A stretch of 64,000 bases of DNA from Erwinia tasmaniensis Et1/99 (GTDB taxonomy: Bacteria > Pseudomonadota > Gammaproteobacteria > Enterobacterales > Enterobacteriaceae). The notes below the pieces were generated by a model. It ran no database searches. It was not told where the DNA came from and saw nothing but the letters and a program-made list of their open reading frames with translations. Positions 18,889-28,452 of this stretch are shown here, one piece after another (within the stretch, counting starts at the first letter, position 1; each line of letters starts with the position of its first letter). Location: positions 1,860,001-1,924,000 of the forward strand of contig NC_010694.1 in the NCBI RefSeq assembly GCF_000026185.1, in the 5' to 3' direction. The translations under genes were made by a program, and so were the position numbers.

Positions 18889-21522
18889 ATGAAACAGGGC
18901 TTGATGAGAACTTTAGCTGCGCTGATGGCAGCGATCTTGCTACTGACCGGGCTGCTTTTTACCGTGAAGGAATGGCTACCGCGACTGGCCGGGGTGTGGC
19001 TACCGGAAAACACCGCTCTCGTTCTCGACAGCAATCCGCGCTGGCAGCAGGGCGCATTACGGCTGGCCGGTGTCCGCTATCGCGTTGGCGACTGTGAGAT
19101 GGCGGCAGCAAGTGCCGTGGCGCTCTCTTATCGTCAGTCACGCTGGCAGCTGTCTGCCGATGCCGTGTCAATTGACAGCGCCTGTGCGGCGAAGATCCCG
19201 GCATCTGACGATAGCCAACAGGCGCCACGTTCGCTGGCTGAATGGCAGAAGATGCTGCCGCATGCCGATGTGAGCATTGGCCAGTTGGCCGTTGCCCCCT
19301 GGCAGAACTGGAGCGGGGGGCTGACGTTCCACACGGATGCCCAGCGCCAGCGCCTGGAATACCGCGGCAAGAATTTGAGGCTACAGGCTGAACTGGATGG
19401 CCGGGATCTGGCGATAAAGACCTTTGAGCTTAAGGCTCCCGGTATGGCGCAGCCGGTTGTGCTTAACGGTACGCTGAATCTGCCCGTCATCCCCGACGGT
19501 TTGCCCGAGTCCGGCGCGTTACACAGCAATCTCAGGCTAGATGGCATACCCGACCCGATCGCCATGGAGCTTAAATGGCAACAGAACAGCGGAAAGCTGC
19601 TCGTCCACAGTGAGGCGCACGCCACCCCGTTGCTGACACTGCCGTGGCATATCACGCCACAGCAGATTGACATCAGTCAGGGGCAGTGGAACTGGCCGTG
19701 GGCCTCTCAACCCCTTGCAGGCTCCGTCGCGTTAAGTGCCAAAAACTGGCAGCAGGGGCTGGGCGCGACGGAAATAGCCGGTCGCCTTAATCTTCTGACC
19801 CAGGGGCGCGGTGGAAAAGGTAACGTGGTGCTTAATCTCGGGCCAGGGCGGCTTGATTTTCAGAACAGCCAGTTACCGTTGCGGCTCACCGGCGATGCAA
19901 AGTTGATGAAGCTACAGTTTTATGCCGGACTGCCCGCCATGTTACGCGGCTCGTTAATCGATCCGCAGCTGGAACTGCTGCCCGGGGCGTTGCTGCGCAT
20001 GAAAGGACAGCTGCTATCAACGCTGGAAGTGGATGAAGCGCGCTGGCCTCTGGCTGGCGTGGTCGTTTCATCCGCAGGGATCAGCGGCCGTTTACAGGCT
20101 ATTCTTAGCGCTCATAACGGGGAGATGGGGCGCTTCCGACTACACCTTGATGGCCGGGCCAGCAACTTCTGGCCGGATAAAGGGCAGTGGATGTGGCGCT
20201 ACTGGGGTAATGGCTATCTTGCACCGCTGGCAGCAAAGTGGGACGTGAACGGTCGTGGCCGCTGGCAGGACACCGTGATTGAACTGGATTCGCTGTCCAC
20301 CGGCTTTAACCGCCTGCGGTATGCCGGCACGACGATGACAGCCCCCCGCCTGACGCTGGCTAAACCCTTGCTCTGGCAGCGAGACCCGGCACGCCCTTCT
20401 TTAGACGGTCAGTTCATCCTGAAAGCCAGAGAAACGCGCCTTAATAGCGGGGGATATCTGCCGCCTTCGACCTTAACCTTCGGGGTGAAAGGCCGCGATC
20501 CGGCAGGGTTCCTTTATAACGGCAGCCTTAAGGCGGGTGACATCGGCCCGGTGCAGTTGCGAGGGCGCTGGGATGGCGATCGGCTGCGCGGGCAGTTGTG
20601 GTGGCCGCAACAGGCGCTGCGCGTTTTCCAGCCGCTGATCGCCCCGGATCTGAAAATAACTATTCAGCAAGGGCAGTTAAAAGCACAGGTTGCTTTCTCC
20701 GCCGCTGCCGATCAGGGGCTGAAAGCCGGTGGGCACTGGCTGGTCACCAACGGCGGCGTGTCGATGCCCGATAATGCGTTGACGGGCATCGATTTCTCAT
20801 TGCCCTTCCGTCTGGAGGCGCAGCGCTGGTATTTTGGCGCTCACGGCCCGGTGGCGCTGCGTATAAAAGAGATTTCCAACCAGTTTTCCCTGCAAAATAT
20901 TACCGCTGATTTACAGGGGTGGTATCCGTGGAGCAGTGCCAGGCCGCTCCGGCTCTCCAACGTCAATATTGATGTGCTGGGGGGGAAAGTGAGCATGGAG
21001 AGTGTGCAAATGCCGCAAACTCAGGCGGCCAGCGTGCTGATAAAGCACATTGATATTTCTGAACTGGTGACCGCGATGAAGTTAAAGCAGCTCGCTATGT
21101 CCGGAAAAATTGACGGGGCGCTGCCGCTTTGGCTGAACAATTCACGGTGGCTGGTCAAAGAAGGATGGATTGCCAACAGCGGGCCGTTGACGTTGCGTAT
21201 GGATAAGGACATGGCGGATGCTATCAGCAGTAATAATTTCGCCGCCGGCGCCGCCATAGATTGGCTGCGCTATATGGAGATATCCCGCAGCTGGGCGACT
21301 GTCGATCTCGATAACCTCGGCTGGATGGCAATGACGGCGAAAGTCGAGGGTTCCAGCCGTTTCAGTAACCGAAATCAGCAGGTCTCGCTGAATTACACCC
21401 ACCGCGAAAACCTGTTTCAACTTTGGCGCAGCCTGCGCTTTGGCGATAATCTGCAGTCCTGGGTTGAAGAGAATGCTACCCTGCCGTCGCATAAGGAAAA
21501 AAGTGATGAAAGCCCTGACTAG
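18889..21522 (+). CDS. ydbH: YdbH, AsmA-like envelope-spanning protein
   Basis: An 877-residue protein (E. coli YdbH 879) with one N-terminal membrane helix (about 9-30) and a long beta-rich periplasmic part, typical of AsmA-like proteins. In E. coli YdbH acts redundantly with TamB and YhdP in phospholipid transport to the outer membrane, and it needs the lipoprotein YnbE. The end of this gene overlaps the ynbE start by 17 bp, so ydbH-ynbE-ydbL form one operon. Confidence 0.95.
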   Translation: MKQGLMRTLAALMAAILLLTGLLFTVKEWLPRLAGVWLPENTALVLDSNPRWQQGALRLAGVRYRVGDCEMAAASAVALSYRQSRWQLSADAVSIDSACAAKIPASDDSQQAPRSLAEWQKMLPHADVSIGQLAVAPWQNWSGGLTFHTDAQRQRLEYRGKNLRLQAELDGRDLAIKTFELKAPGMAQPVVLNGTLNLPVIPDGLPESGALHSNLRLDGIPDPIAMELKWQQNSGKLLVHSEAHATPLLTLPWHITPQQIDISQGQWNWPWASQPLAGSVALSAKNWQQGLGATEIAGRLNLLTQGRGGKGNVVLNLGPGRLDFQNSQLPLRLTGDAKLMKLQFYAGLPAMLRGSLIDPQLELLPGALLRMKGQLLSTLEVDEARWPLAGVVVSSAGISGRLQAILSAHNGEMGRFRLHLDGRASNFWPDKGQWMWRYWGNGYLAPLAAKWDVNGRGRWQDTVIELDSLSTGFNRLRYAGTTMTAPRLTLAKPLLWQRDPARPSLDGQFILKARETRLNSGGYLPPSTLTFGVKGRDPAGFLYNGSLKAGDIGPVQLRGRWDGDRLRGQLWWPQQALRVFQPLIAPDLKITIQQGQLKAQVAFSAAADQGLKAGGHWLVTNGGVSMPDNALTGIDFSLPFRLEAQRWYFGAHGPVALRIKEISNQFSLQNITADLQGWYPWSSARPLRLSNVNIDVLGGKVSMESVQMPQTQAASVLIKHIDISELVTAMKLKQLAMSGKIDGALPLWLNNSRWLVKEGWIANSGPLTLRMDKDMADAISSNNFAAGAAIDWLRYMEISRSWATVDLDNLGWMAMTAKVEGSSRFSNRNQQVSLNYTHRENLFQLWRSLRFGDNLQSWVEENATLPSHKEKSDESPD

Positions 21523-21697
21523 TTTAGCAATAGCGAGCTATATATTGTTGTTAACCGGCTGCGTTCCACGTATTGAGGTGGCCGCGCCGAAAGAGCCGAT
21601 TACTATCAATATGAATGTAAAAATCGAACATGAGATCCATATTCAGGTGGATAAAGACGTGGAAAAGTTACTCAAAAATAATAGCAGCCTGTTTTGA
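21506..21697 (+). CDS. ynbE: YnbE, outer-membrane lipoprotein partner of YdbH
   Basis: A 63-residue lipoprotein beginning at an ATG inside the ydbH 3' end, with AAGGA 8 bases upstream. The lipobox LTGC is followed by a short mature part rich in beta strands (TINMNVKIEHEIHIQVD). YnbE is thought to stack on the C-terminal end of YdbH to complete a bridge between the two membranes. Length and sequence match E. coli YnbE (61). A frame reading back to 21440 has no ribosome site. Confidence 0.93.
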   Translation: MKALTSLAIASYILLLTGCVPRIEVAAPKEPITINMNVKIEHEIHIQVDKDVEKLLKNNSSLF

Positions 21698-21707
21698 AGG
21701 AATACCC

Positions 21708-22031
21708 ATGAAGAAACTGTACCGGGGATTACTGTTGGGCTGTCTGCTGCTGTCTCCGGCAGCAATGGCCTTAACGCTTGACGAAGCGCGTCAACAGGGA
21801 AGGGTAGGCGAAACGCTGAACGGTTTTATCGCGCCCATCCAACAGGATGGTGAAACCCTGGAGCTGGTCAGGCAGGTCAATGCAGGGCGTACTGAACAGT
21901 ATCAGCTGCTGGCACAGCAAAATAACCTGTCTACGCGAGAAGTCGCCGACATCGCCGGACAAAAATTGGTTGAGCGGGCAAAGCCCGGTGAGTATGTACG
22001 CGGCATTAACGGGCAGTGGCTGAAGAAATAG
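21708..22031 (+). CDS. ydbL: YdbL, DUF1318 periplasmic protein
   Basis: A 107-residue exported protein with signal peptide MKKLYRG...AMA and the DUF1318 body (LTLDEARQQGRVGETLNGF, ending GQWLKK). GAAGGAA lies before the ATG. It starts 10 bp after ynbE. Recent work describes YdbL as a chaperone-like factor that keeps YnbE from polymerising; that role is from the family, not visible in sequence. Confidence 0.93.
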   Translation: MKKLYRGLLLGCLLLSPAAMALTLDEARQQGRVGETLNGFIAPIQQDGETLELVRQVNAGRTEQYQLLAQQNNLSTREVADIAGQKLVERAKPGEYVRGINGQWLKK

Positions 22032-22058
22032 TCACGCTGCCTGTCGTGGCTGCGTGAC
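22031..22058. terminator. Convergent terminator between ydbL and sugar operon
   Basis: GTCACGC at 22031-22037 pairs with GCGTGAC at 22052-22058; the inner GCC/GGC extends the stem with one mismatch around a TGTCGT loop. It lies between two convergent stop codons. Confidence 0.7.
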
Positions 22059-22076
22059 CTGGGCCTGAACGATTAG

Positions 22077-23084
22077 CTACTTACGCGCGTCCAACAGCTG
22101 TTGTGCGTTTGCCGCGGTCACCGTGGTCCACGGGACAAAATAGTGTTTTTGTGTGCCGTCTTCCCACTTCAGATCTTTCGCGTACTGTTGCCAGATATCA
22201 GACTGCGGTTGATAGCCTTTGCCCTTTACCGCGCGTAACGCCACGTCGATAGCCCCCTGCATCTGCCCTTTGGCATCCTGTAGGATGGAAACCATCTCGC
22301 CAGCCTGAACGGCATGGATCGCATCCGAAACGCCATCCACGCCTGCAATGGCGAAGTCCTTGACGTCAAGCCCCGCGCCTTTTATCGCTTCAATTGCACC
22401 CAGCGCCATTTCGTCATTCTGGCCAATCACGCCATTGATTTTGCCGCGATGTTTTTGCAGCCAGTTTTCTACCAGGGGCTGCGCCTCGGCGCGCGACCAG
22501 TTAGCGGTTTTGCGTTCCAGCACGTTGACCTGGCCCGCGCCGCATTCTGCGATGGCCTTGTCGTTACCTTTACCCCGCTGGATTTCACCGCTGCCGCCTT
22601 TTGGCCCCTCAATGATCACCACGTTGACCTTATGTTTTTTACAGTCGAGTTTATCCAACACCGCTTTAGCCTCCAGATAACCGCCCAGCTCATCATTGGA
22701 GATAACTTCAGAGGTCATTGCGTCAGTATTCAATCGGGCGTTGGCCACCACGACCGGTATACCGGCCTGGTTAGCATGAGTCACAATATCGATATTGGCT
22801 TCAAAATCCATTGGGTTGACGATGATCGCGTCGGTCTTTGTCTGTATGGCGGTCGCGGCCTGGTCGTTTTGTATTGATGCATCATAGCGGCCGTCATAAA
22901 ACGTCAGCGACACTTCGCCGCTTTTCACTCCCGGATAGTCTTTTGCATATTTCTCCATAAGCTGGACAAATTCGGCTTTGTTGCCATACATCAGTACCGC
23001 AATTTTTACCGGCGTGGCCTGAGCCATTGCCATATTTCCCATCATCACCGCCGAGGCGAACCAGACAATTTGCGTTAACTTCAT
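22077..23084 (-). CDS. Periplasmic sugar-binding protein (RbsB-like family)
   Basis: A 335-residue protein with a signal peptide (ending AMAQATP) and a type I periplasmic binding fold of the ribose/galactose family: KIAVLMYGNKAEF, the hinge-region DAIIVNPMDFEAN, GQNDEMALGAIEAIKGAG and a late aspartate in IAGVDGVSDA. It should deliver a pentose or pentitol to the permease encoded next to it. It is the last gene of a five-gene minus-strand operon. Its substrate cannot be read from sequence; the operon enzymes suggest a C5 polyol or D-lyxose/D-xylulose-type sugar. Confidence 0.88.
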   Translation of the reverse strand: MKLTQIVWFASAVMMGNMAMAQATPVKIAVLMYGNKAEFVQLMEKYAKDYPGVKSGEVSLTFYDGRYDASIQNDQAATAIQTKTDAIIVNPMDFEANIDIVTHANQAGIPVVVANARLNTDAMTSEVISNDELGGYLEAKAVLDKLDCKKHKVNVVIIEGPKGGSGEIQRGKGNDKAIAECGAGQVNVLERKTANWSRAEAQPLVENWLQKHRGKINGVIGQNDEMALGAIEAIKGAGLDVKDFAIAGVDGVSDAIHAVQAGEMVSILQDAKGQMQGAIDVALRAVKGKGYQPQSDIWQQYAKDLKWEDGTQKHYFVPWTTVTAANAQQLLDARK

Positions 23085-23117
23085 TCGTTTTCTCCTGCCA
23101 GGATAATTTCAGTGGTA

Positions 23118-24155
23118 TTAATCGCGCTGATTTTTACGCGAAGGGTCGAGCAACACGGCGACGACAATCAACACGCCTTTGATAATCTGCTGGTAATAGG
23201 ACTGTACGCCGAGCAGATCGAGGCCATTGTTCATCACGCCGATAATTAATACGCCAAACAGGGTGCCTTGCAGCGTGCCAACGCCGCCAGCCATGCTGGT
23301 TCCACCAATCACCACGGCGGCGATGGCATCCAGCTCATAGCCCGCGCCAGCGTTGGTTTGCGCCGACCCGGTGCGCGCCGTCAGGATCAGGCCAGCAATG
23401 CCCGCCAGAGCGGCACAGAGTGTGTACACCAGAACTTTAATGCGGATGACGTTGATCCCAGAGGTGCGGGCGCTTTTTGCATTCCCCCCCACCGCGTAAA
23501 CGTAGCGACCAAAGATGGTTTTATTCAGCAGTAGCCAGGCAAGGCCAAACAGTGCGATGAAAATAATGACCGGCACCGGAACCGCCGCGACATAGCCGTT
23601 TCCTAACCAGCGGAAATCGTTGTTCAGCTGTGAAACCGGGTTGCCGCCGGTGGTCAACAGAGCCAGGCCGCGCGCCGCCGACAGCATGCCCATAGTGACA
23701 ATAAAAGGCTGGAGGCGATAACGCGCCAGAACCGTTCCATTGATCAGCCCGCAAACAATGCCGATGCCAAGAGCGACAATAAGCGGTGTGAGCACCGCCG
23801 TGGCCGTGTCGCCAATCGCCATCCCCGCGTTATTAGTAGCAAAACGCGCCGCGACAATGCCGCTCAGTGCCAGCACCGAACCCACTGAAAGGTCCACGCC
23901 TGCGGTGATAATGACAAAGGTCATACCGATAGCAAGAATGCCGTTTATCGAGACCTGGCGTAGCACAATCAGCATGTTAGCGTCGCTGAAAAAATAGTTA
24001 TCGCTCCATGCCCCTTGAGAAACCTGGTATTCACCGACCAGCGCCACAATCAAACACAGCGCGAAGAAAGCAATGACAATACCGTACTTATGCAAACGCT
24101 TTTGATGACGGCCGAAGAAAGAAATCCCGGATGAGGTGGAGTGGGTAGGGTTCAT
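23118..24155 (-). CDS. Sugar ABC transporter permease (RbsC-like)
   Basis: A 345-residue polytopic inner-membrane protein of the BPD_transp_2 family with about 8-10 helices. Family stretches are present: TFVIITAGVDLSVGSVLALSG and the EAA-like loop AVVIGGTSMAGGVGTLQGT. It lies between the ATPase (15-bp gap) and the binding protein (33-bp gap) in one operon. It would form the membrane channel, probably as a homodimer. Confidence 0.92.
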   Translation of the reverse strand: MNPTHSTSSGISFFGRHQKRLHKYGIVIAFFALCLIVALVGEYQVSQGAWSDNYFFSDANMLIVLRQVSINGILAIGMTFVIITAGVDLSVGSVLALSGIVAARFATNNAGMAIGDTATAVLTPLIVALGIGIVCGLINGTVLARYRLQPFIVTMGMLSAARGLALLTTGGNPVSQLNNDFRWLGNGYVAAVPVPVIIFIALFGLAWLLLNKTIFGRYVYAVGGNAKSARTSGINVIRIKVLVYTLCAALAGIAGLILTARTGSAQTNAGAGYELDAIAAVVIGGTSMAGGVGTLQGTLFGVLIIGVMNNGLDLLGVQSYYQQIIKGVLIVVAVLLDPSRKNQRD

Positions 24156-24170
24156 GGTTTTATCTCTCAG

Positions 24171-25676
24171 TTACACAGCCAGCTTCATCAGTTCAGTTTG
24201 GGTTGCGTTTGCCGCTAACAGCTCTCCCGCTAATTGCCCGTCACGGAACACCAGAATACGATCGCTCATACCAATAATTTCCGACAGCTCAGACGAAACC
24301 ATTACGATCCCCTTATTTTTCAATGCAAACTCCGACATAAAGCGATAGATCTCTTTCTTGGCGCCCACGTCAATTCCTCTGGTGGGTTCATCCAGCAGCA
24401 GCACGTCCGGGTCGAGTAACGCCCAACGTCCCAGAACCACTTTTTGCTGGTTGCCGCCGCTGAGATTGCCGACGACCTGCTCACCGTCGCTTGTTTTAAC
24501 GTTGAAGCGTTTGATCATTTCGCGGGTGCGCTGCTTTTCCTGCTTTTTGTTGATAAAACCGGCGCGGCTGATGTCGCTAAACGAGGAGATATTGATGTTT
24601 TCGCTGACTGAACGGCACAGCACCAGCCCGGAATCTTTACGATCTTCGGTGACATAGGCGATGCTGCTGTCGATGGCCTCTTTGGGTGAGTGACGGGCCA
24701 GCAGTTTATCCCCCACGCGAATGGTGCCGCTGTCCGCATGCTGTATGCCGAAAATCAAATCCAGAAATTCGCTGCGCCCGGAGCCTACCAGACCATAAAT
24801 GCCCAAGATCTCGCCGTGCTTCAACTGCAAACTGATGTCGTTGATGGTATTGCCCCAACGCAGGTTTTCCACCTCCATCAGCACGCTGTCGCCGGGTTGA
24901 TTGAACTTGGCAAACTCACTGTCATACTCGCCGCCAATAATGTATTCAATTAACTGCTCGCGGGTGATGTCGGCGATGAAACCTTCATGCACGTAGGTAC
25001 CGTCGCGGAAAATGGTATAGCTGTCGGCGATCTGAAAAATCTCCGACAGCCGATGCGAAACATAGATGATGCCTTTGCCTTTCTCCGCCAGACGTTTGAG
25101 GGTTTGGAAGATTTTTTGCGCATCCTCCTCCCCGATCGCCGAGGTGGGTTCATCCATGATGATAATGTCGGCATCGGCATGCGACAGCGCCTTAGCAATC
25201 TCGACCAGCTGCTGTTCAGCCACGCTCAGGTTGCGCATTTTTTCCGTCACCGCGATATTAAAATCCAATTCCTGTAGCAGGATGGCGGTTTGACGGTTCA
25301 GTTTCTGAAAGTCAACAAAGCCGAAGCGCGTCGGTTCACGGCCAAGCCAGATATTTTCAGCTACCGTTAAATCGGGAATGGCGCTTAACTCCTGCTGCAC
25401 GATGGCGATCCCGGCTTCTAAGGCTTCCCGCGGATGATGAAATGCGCAGCGGACACCGTTAATGAAAATGTCGCCGCCATCCGGCTGAATAAATCCCATC
25501 AGGATGCTAAGAAAAGTCGACTTTCCCGCGCCATTGCCGCCACATAAGGCATGAATCGACCCACGCCGCAGGCAGAATTCGGCATTTTTCAGCGCCACAA
25601 CGCTGCCGAAGGATTTTTTCACCCCGGTCACTTCCAGTAGATAAGCGGGCTGTTGAACGGCCATATCGTGCGTCAC
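24171..25676 (-). CDS. Sugar ABC transporter ATPase with two ATP-binding domains (RbsA-like)
   Basis: A 501-residue protein. The start is a GTG at 25676 with GGAGGT 6 bases upstream, and it overlaps the kinase stop by 4 bases (GTGA). The first domain has Walker A GGNGAGKS at 46-53 and a weak signature (LSVAEQQ). The second has a degenerate Walker A (GLVGSGRS) but a full signature LSGGNQQK. This asymmetry is normal for the RbsA/MglA family. It powers the neighbouring permease. Confidence 0.92.
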   Translation of the reverse strand: MTHDMAVQQPAYLLEVTGVKKSFGSVVALKNAEFCLRRGSIHALCGGNGAGKSTFLSILMGFIQPDGGDIFINGVRCAFHHPREALEAGIAIVQQELSAIPDLTVAENIWLGREPTRFGFVDFQKLNRQTAILLQELDFNIAVTEKMRNLSVAEQQLVEIAKALSHADADIIIMDEPTSAIGEEDAQKIFQTLKRLAEKGKGIIYVSHRLSEIFQIADSYTIFRDGTYVHEGFIADITREQLIEYIIGGEYDSEFAKFNQPGDSVLMEVENLRWGNTINDISLQLKHGEILGIYGLVGSGRSEFLDLIFGIQHADSGTIRVGDKLLARHSPKEAIDSSIAYVTEDRKDSGLVLCRSVSENINISSFSDISRAGFINKKQEKQRTREMIKRFNVKTSDGEQVVGNLSGGNQQKVVLGRWALLDPDVLLLDEPTRGIDVGAKKEIYRFMSEFALKNKGIVMVSSELSEIIGMSDRILVFRDGQLAGELLAANATQTELMKLAV

Positions 25677-27190
25677 AAGGTCACCTCCGGATAAGTTTGT
25701 TGCAGGCGTTGCAAATAGCGCTGATAAAGCCCTTCGTACTGAACCTGACGCTCAGCATCGGGCCGGGTGCAGGTGGATTGATCCAGAGAGACGAATCGTT
25801 GGCAGAGTTCAGCCAGCAAAGCAGTGGCATCCTGTTGCGGTTCCTGCGCCAGCGCCGTTGCCCACATGGCCTGGATCGCGGCCCCCAACGCCGCCGTTTC
25901 TTTAACGCTCAGGCAGACAACGGGGCAGGCCATTACGTCAGCAACGATCTGCCGCCAGCATGCGCTGCGCGAGCCTCCGCCGGTAAGGCGGATCTCCCTG
26001 ACGCCAATACCCTGCCGGCGAAACAGGTCTATACCGTAGCGCAGCCCATAGGTGGCGCTTTCCACGGTGGCCATGCACAGATTGGCGCGTGTGAAGTTAT
26101 CGCTGTTGAGGTTATGCAGGCTGGCATGAGCATGCGGCAGCTGCGGCACGCGTTCACCGTTGAAAAACGGCAGCATCTCGATCCCGCCAGCGCCGGGTGA
26201 TGACTGCGCCAGCAGCGAATTAAAACCGGCAACATCCTCCTTGAGCAGCTGCTGAACCGACAGCGTGGCTGAAGTGACGTTCATCGTGCAGATCAGGGGT
26301 AACCAGCCGTTATTGCTGGAACAGAATCCGGCAATCGTCGCCGATTGTGACTCAACGGGTTCTCCCGACCAGGCAAACAGGGTGCCAGAGGTGCCCAGGC
26401 TCATCGTGACCTTGCCCGCGCTGATATTCCCGGAGCCGATGGCCGCCATCATATTATCGCCACCGCCGGTCGATACCCGCGTTGACGATGACAACCCTAG
26501 CGTGGCCGCGGCTTGAGCATTTAACGTGCCGATGCAGCTTTCGGCATTTTGCAACCGCGGCAGCGCATTCCATAACCGCCCGCTGTTATCAATCAGTTCC
26601 ACGGTACGTCGGTCCCATTGACGCGTTCGCACGTTGAACAGCCCGGTGCCTGACGCATCGCCATATTCGGCAACGCGTTCACCGGTCAGCCAAAAGTTGA
26701 GGTAGTCATGGGGCAGTAAAACGCTATGCAGGCGCGGCCACAGTTCAGGATGATGCTTTTTAAACCAGAGGATTTTCGAGGCGGTGTACCCCGTCGCAGG
26801 CAGTAAGCCCAGTTGTTCAACCGCGCCTTTAGCACCACCCAGCTGTTGTATCAGGAAATCGTTCTCCTGCTGGGTTTCCGTGTCGCACCAAAGTTTAACG
26901 GGGTAAAGCACCTTGCCTTGTTCATCCAGCGGCACAAAACCGTGCTGCTGACCAGAAACGCCCAACGCTTGTATATCCAGCGGGTTAACCTGCGCCTGTG
27001 ATATCGCCAGCCGAAAAGCCTCGATCAGGGCCGCTACCCACCACTCAGCCAGCTGCTCACGACGACCGCTGGCATCGCTTATCAGGCGGTGCGCGGCATG
27101 GCCTTCACCAAGAATATCCCCCCGGTCGCCATCGACGATCACCACTTTAGTGCCCTGTGTACCGCAATCGATGCCTGCATAGAGCGCCAT
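25673..27190 (-). CDS. xylB: Xylulokinase-like sugar kinase (FGGY family)
   Basis: The ATG at 27190 follows the dehydrogenase stop by 4 bases and has GGAG 8 bases upstream; the product is 505 residues. N-terminal phosphate-binding motif MALYAGIDCGTQGTKVVIVD, substrate loop SGQQHGFVPLD, the catalytic aspartate in VSTGGGDNMMAA and the adenine-site GGGSRSACW are all FGGY features; the pattern is closest to xylulokinases. It probably phosphorylates D-xylulose made by the dehydrogenase and the isomerase of this locus. A ribulokinase or other pentulokinase role is possible. Confidence 0.85.
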   Translation of the reverse strand: MALYAGIDCGTQGTKVVIVDGDRGDILGEGHAAHRLISDASGRREQLAEWWVAALIEAFRLAISQAQVNPLDIQALGVSGQQHGFVPLDEQGKVLYPVKLWCDTETQQENDFLIQQLGGAKGAVEQLGLLPATGYTASKILWFKKHHPELWPRLHSVLLPHDYLNFWLTGERVAEYGDASGTGLFNVRTRQWDRRTVELIDNSGRLWNALPRLQNAESCIGTLNAQAAATLGLSSSTRVSTGGGDNMMAAIGSGNISAGKVTMSLGTSGTLFAWSGEPVESQSATIAGFCSSNNGWLPLICTMNVTSATLSVQQLLKEDVAGFNSLLAQSSPGAGGIEMLPFFNGERVPQLPHAHASLHNLNSDNFTRANLCMATVESATYGLRYGIDLFRRQGIGVREIRLTGGGSRSACWRQIVADVMACPVVCLSVKETAALGAAIQAMWATALAQEPQQDATALLAELCQRFVSLDQSTCTRPDAERQVQYEGLYQRYLQRLQQTYPEVTL

Positions 27191-27194
27191 AGCG

Positions 27195-28229
27195 TTACTC
27201 CATTTCCAGCATAATTTTGATGTCAGAGGGATAACCGGCAGCCGCGCGCTCAAAGGCGGTCACGCCGTCGGCAAATTTATAGGTTTGGCTGATTAGCGGC
27301 TGCACATGCAGTTTACCGCTGCTCAAAAGACGTAAGGTACGCGGATACATATTGGCGTAACGGAATATCGTCTTGAAGGTGATCTCTTTTGCCTGGGCGG
27401 CAACAATATCCATGGGGGCAACGTCAACCGGCATGCCAACCAGCACGGCGGTAGCACCGGGCGCAGCATGTTGTGCCACCGCAGCAATAGCCGGTTTGGC
27501 ACCGCTACACTCGAAGACAATATCCGCTCCGTTACCGCTGGTCAGTACGTTAACCTTAGCGGCCAGATCGCCGGTTTTAATGTTGACCGCATGCAGACCT
27601 TCATAGTCATTTGCCACCGCCAGCTTTTCGTCAAACAGATCGCAGATAATGACGTCGGAGCAGCCGCCCGCCAGCGCGGCCAGGGCCGTGACCACACCAA
27701 TGGGGCCAGCGCCGATAACCAGCGCGATATCTCCCGGCTTGATGCCCGCTTTCGTAGCGGCATGCATACCGATGGCCAGTGGTTCGACCATCGCACCTTC
27801 GGCAAAACTGACGTTGTCCGGCAACTTGAAGGTGAATGCCGCCGGGTGGATCACGGTTTCACGCAGGCAGCCATGAACCGGAGGGGTCGCCCAGAAGCGC
27901 ACTTCGGGGTCGAGATTGTAGATGCCTGCACGGGTTTGGGCTGAATTGACGTTTGGGATGCCCGGCTCCATACATACGCGGTCGTCGACCTTAACATGTG
28001 TCACGTTTTTCCCGGTTGCGATCACGATGCCAGAAGCTTCATGACCGAGCACCATCGGCGCTTCAACGACAAATGGTCCGATGCGCCCGTGTTGGTAATA
28101 GTGAACGTCACTGCCGCAAATACCCACGGAGTGGATCTTAATCTGGACATCATTGTCACCGAGCACTTCGTCAAAGTCGCGATCTTCCAGGACAATTTTA
28201 CCTATATCGGCTAAAACTAATGCTTTCAT
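27195..28229 (-). CDS. Zinc-dependent polyol dehydrogenase (sorbitol/xylitol type)
   Basis: A 344-residue medium-chain dehydrogenase. Catalytic zinc ligands are visible at Cys38 (GICGSD), His63 and Glu64 (LGHEASG). The Rossmann motif is [15 protein letters not shown] and is followed by an acidic residue (Asp in IICDLFD), pointing to NAD rather than NADP. The structural-zinc cysteines normally at about 93-107 are replaced ([17 protein letters not shown]), so only one zinc is expected. Likely reaction: xylitol or D-arabitol to D-xylulose. It is the first gene of the operon, and the operator-like palindrome lies 26 bp before its start. Confidence 0.88.
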   Translation of the reverse strand: MKALVLADIGKIVLEDRDFDEVLGDNDVQIKIHSVGICGSDVHYYQHGRIGPFVVEAPMVLGHEASGIVIATGKNVTHVKVDDRVCMEPGIPNVNSAQTRAGIYNLDPEVRFWATPPVHGCLRETVIHPAAFTFKLPDNVSFAEGAMVEPLAIGMHAATKAGIKPGDIALVIGAGPIGVVTALAALAGGCSDVIICDLFDEKLAVANDYEGLHAVNIKTGDLAAKVNVLTSGNGADIVFECSGAKPAIAAVAQHAAPGATAVLVGMPVDVAPMDIVAAQAKEITFKTIFRYANMYPRTLRLLSSGKLHVQPLISQTYKFADGVTAFERAAAGYPSDIKIMLEME

Positions 28230-28452
28230 AAAAACCTCATAAGTATCATTTTTGATGGTATCGATATCATTGTGGTGCGCTCATCCTGTATCAACCGGCG
28301 CATAAAATCTGTGATGCTGATTAAATTCCTGCATCGCAACGCGTCATCTATGGATAACGTCGACTCCTTTGGCGACAGCGATCACAGTATCAGGCAGCGA
28401 GAGGCGGGTTAAATAGAGGCGAGAATCTGATATACCCAGAGGGCGGGAGAGC
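28230..28452. promoter_or_regulatory. Divergent promoter region of the pentose/polyol locus
   Basis: This 223-bp stretch separates the leftward operon from the rightward lyxose isomerase gene. It contains the operator-like palindrome at 28255-28270 and a half-CRP-like TGTGATGCTGATTAAA at 28310-28325 whose second half is poor. Catabolite control is therefore only a suggestion. Confidence 0.5.
28255..28270. promoter_or_regulatory. Candidate LacI-family operator
   Basis: ATGGTATCGATATCAT is a 16-bp palindrome with one mismatch and a central CG, the usual form of LacI/GntR-family operators. It lies 26-41 bp before the dehydrogenase start, where a repressor would block transcription, and the locus encodes a LacI-type regulator at 29079. 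Confidence 0.55.

Noticed and set aside
22314..22877. 187-residue plus-strand frame
   Set aside because: Antisense to the sugar-binding protein gene; no start signals.
28310..28325. CRP site in the sugar locus promoter
   Set aside because: Only the TGTGA half fits; the second half is too poor to call as a feature of its own.
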